DNA of 64,000 bases from Marinimicrobium sp050113635 (GTDB taxonomy: Bacteria > Pseudomonadota > Gammaproteobacteria > Pseudomonadales > Cellvibrionaceae), in contig NZ_JBNJLT010000004.1 of the NCBI RefSeq assembly GCF_050113635.1, positions 124,001 to 188,000 of the forward strand, given 5' to 3'. Numbering within the stretch: position 1 is the stretch's first letter; the number at the start of each line of letters is the position of its first letter. A program made the translations under genes and the position numbers. The notes under the pieces were generated by a model. That model was not told the DNA's origin and searched no databases. It worked only from the letters and a program-made list of their open reading frames with translations. Below, piece by piece: positions 62,437-64,000 of this stretch.

Positions 62437-64000
62437 ATGAAGATCATCAACCCTCCTGGACGTATCACCCGATACGTCTCTACGCTGTTTTGTGCTTCTC
62501 TGTTCAGTGCCGGTGTGGCCTACGCCGATCTCGGTCCCAATTTGGCTTTGGGGGCTGGCGCGGATGGCTCCAGTAAAGGCGGTGGCTCCAGTTACGGTAA
62601 CGTCATTGACGGCAACTTATCGAGCTATTGGCAGCCGAGCGGCACTAACAATGAACGCATTGGCGTCAAGAATATCGGGGCCAGTTTCAACACTGTGATC
62701 ATTCGTGAACTCAATGGCACGACGACCAGTTGGAGACTGGAGGACCACGATACTGGAACGGTATTCGCCTCTGGCTCATCCCTTGGAAGCGAGCGAATTA
62801 TTTCCGGCTTCGGCGACCAAAACGTGTACAAGGTTAACCTGGTTATCGAGAGCGCTTCCAGTGCGCCACAAATCAGTGAGTTCGAGGTGTACTACGAGAC
62901 CGGCGGTGGCAGCTCCAGCAGTGAATCCTCCAGCAGCGAAAGCAGCTCATCACAAAGCTCATCCCAGAGCAGCAGTGAAAGCAGCTCGGAAAGCTCTTCA
63001 TCCAGCAGCGATTCTTCACAGAGCAATTCGTCTTCCAGTAGCAGCTCCAGCAGCGTTGGATTCCCGGATTACTCCGGTCCGATCAGTAATGACTGCGTAG
63101 ACCTTGCTACAGACCCGACGGTCAACTGGTACGATACCTCGTTGCAAACAGACCAGGAAATTGTTGAATGTCTGGCGCAAACGCTGGGCCGGGCTGTCGG
63201 TTATGGCGAGAATGCGCTTGGGGGATATGATCCAAATGGCAACAGCCAGTTAACGGTCATCACCAAAAGCGACAGTACCTCGGTGGAACAGCAGATTCTG
63301 GATGCCATCAGTGATGATGATCATAACTGGATTGTTTTCGACAAGAATGACTTTGCCAGCGATTCCGAAATTGGCATGTATCGCTTGCAATGCAGCGAAC
63401 CGGATGTGTTAAGTGCGATTGGCGGTACCGAGGCAGAGTGTATCGATTACCGCCAGTGGTGCGACAACAACGGATACAGCGATGATATTCAGTGCCTGGA
63501 AGAATTCTTCAATGATCGTCTGGATGACAAAGACTTGCCAATCCGTAACCCGGTCATCGGTTCCAACACAACGCTCGATGGTCGAATGAGCAACGCCTAT
63601 TTCCGCTTCAGCGGTTTTGCGATTGGCAAAGACAGCTCCGGGCAGGCCACGCAAACAGCGAACAGTGTTATCTTGACTCATCTGGATTTCCGGGGCGCTG
63701 GCCACACGGAAGACCATGGGTTGGACCCGGATATGATTCGCTCTACCGGTGAATCCCACGATATCTGGATTCACAAGAATACCTTCGACCTCACGGGTGA
63801 TTCCGCGTTTGATGTGAAAGTTGGCGCATACGATATCACCATGTCATTCAACCGGGTGGTGGATGTAAAGCGGTCTACTCTTCACGGTTCCAGTGACAGC
63901 CGTACCATTAACGAAAGCATCACGACAACCATGCACCACAATGCCTTCGTGACCCGCGATGATCTCTACTTTGAGTTCGGTAATACGGCGCGGCGTGTAC
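62437..64000 (+). CDS. second secreted pectate lyase-like protein, incomplete at the right edge
   Basis: 521 codons are visible and the frame is still open at the window end. The product has a Sec signal (cut near AYA-D, residue 30), a discoidin-like domain nearly identical in plan to the first lyase (LGAGADGSSKGGGSSYGNV, SSYWQPSG, APQISEFEVY), a Ser-rich linker with Glu and Gln (about 153-208), then a beta-helix lyase: LTHLDFRGAGHTEDHGLDPD, HDIWIHKNTFDLTGDSAFDV, MSFNRVVDVKRSTLHGSSD. The pattern is PL1-like but it differs clearly from the first lyase and has an insert with several Cys residues (DYRQWCDNNGYSDDIQCLEE). The gene is preceded by a leader that resembles that of the first lyase. Confidence 0.88.
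   Translation, partial: MKIINPPGRITRYVSTLFCASLFSAGVAYADLGPNLALGAGADGSSKGGGSSYGNVIDGNLSSYWQPSGTNNERIGVKNIGASFNTVIIRELNGTTTSWRLEDHDTGTVFASGSSLGSERIISGFGDQNVYKVNLVIESASSAPQISEFEVYYETGGGSSSSESSSSESSSSQSSSQSSSESSSESSSSSSDSSQSNSSSSSSSSSVGFPDYSGPISNDCVDLATDPTVNWYDTSLQTDQEIVECLAQTLGRAVGYGENALGGYDPNGNSQLTVITKSDSTSVEQQILDAISDDDHNWIVFDKNDFASDSEIGMYRLQCSEPDVLSAIGGTEAECIDYRQWCDNNGYSDDIQCLEEFFNDRLDDKDLPIRNPVIGSNTTLDGRMSNAYFRFSGFAIGKDSSGQATQTANSVILTHLDFRGAGHTEDHGLDPDMIRSTGESHDIWIHKNTFDLTGDSAFDVKVGAYDITMSFNRVVDVKRSTLHGSSDSRTINESITTTMHHNAFVTRDDLYFEFGNTARRV

Overview
The window looks like a chromosomal stretch of a marine or soil polysaccharide-degrading gammaproteobacterium, most likely of the Cellvibrionaceae (Marinimicrobium-, Saccharophagus- or Cellvibrio-like). 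Three things point there: the gene orders argH <> algZ-algR-hemC-hemD-hemX-hemY and lptM-lysA-dapF-DUF484-xerC, which are shared with Pseudomonas and its relatives; a class I adenylate cyclase; and secreted pectin-degrading enzymes with long polyserine linkers, a hallmark of this family. Most of the DNA is GC-rich. Two islands are visibly AT-richer: a restriction-modification module (about 20.16-22.43 kb) and a surface-polysaccharide block (39.6-43.9 kb). No tRNA, rRNA, CRISPR array or insertion sequence was seen.

Layout. 0-8 kb: a small secreted protein, YceI with cytochrome b561, an acyl-CoA thioesterase, a two-subunit TRAP permease without its binding protein, an M48 lipoprotein protease, a DUF4265 protein, a long inverted repeat, yaaA and a TfoX N-domain protein. 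8-15 kb: a receiver-PilZ-like protein, an MHYT-PAS-GGDEF-EAL protein, a CPBP-type membrane protein, an acyltransferase and a serine hydrolase. 15-25 kb: the heme operon and the AlgZ/AlgR two-component pair, split by an NgoMIV-like restriction-modification system, then divergent argH. 25-29 kb: two small genes, a relic of a plasmid replication initiator, and a pectinesterase lipoprotein. 29-39.6 kb: a hybrid histidine kinase with cyaA, a Tat-exported sugar isomerase-like protein, an alpha/beta hydrolase and the lptM-lysA-dapF-DUF484-xerC operon. 39.6-46.6 kb: O-antigen ligase, WavE-like protein, a nucleotidyltransferase-HAD fusion, an APH-like kinase, a NADAR gene broken by one amber codon, an acyltransferase and ExoD. 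47-58 kb: a TraB/GumN protein, tex, and a GntR-ABC unit followed by an RND efflux pair with DUF3144. 58-64 kb: an LpxR-like lipid A deacylase, a glycosyltransferase and two tandem secreted pectate lyases; the second runs off the right end.

How genes work together. The pectinesterase removes methyl esters and the two lyases cleave the resulting pectate. LysA and DapF complete lysine and meso-diaminopimelate synthesis, while HemC and HemD make the tetrapyrrole ring. The APH-like kinase, nucleotidyltransferase and WavE-like enzyme probably make and attach a phosphate-linked decoration to a surface glycan (inference). The most distinctive observations are the restriction-modification insertion that leaves a degenerate second copy of the algZ 3' end next to algR, the replication-initiator relic, the single-codon break in the NADAR gene, the kinase-nucleotidyltransferase/HAD cassette, and a 28-bp perfect inverted repeat upstream of yaaA.
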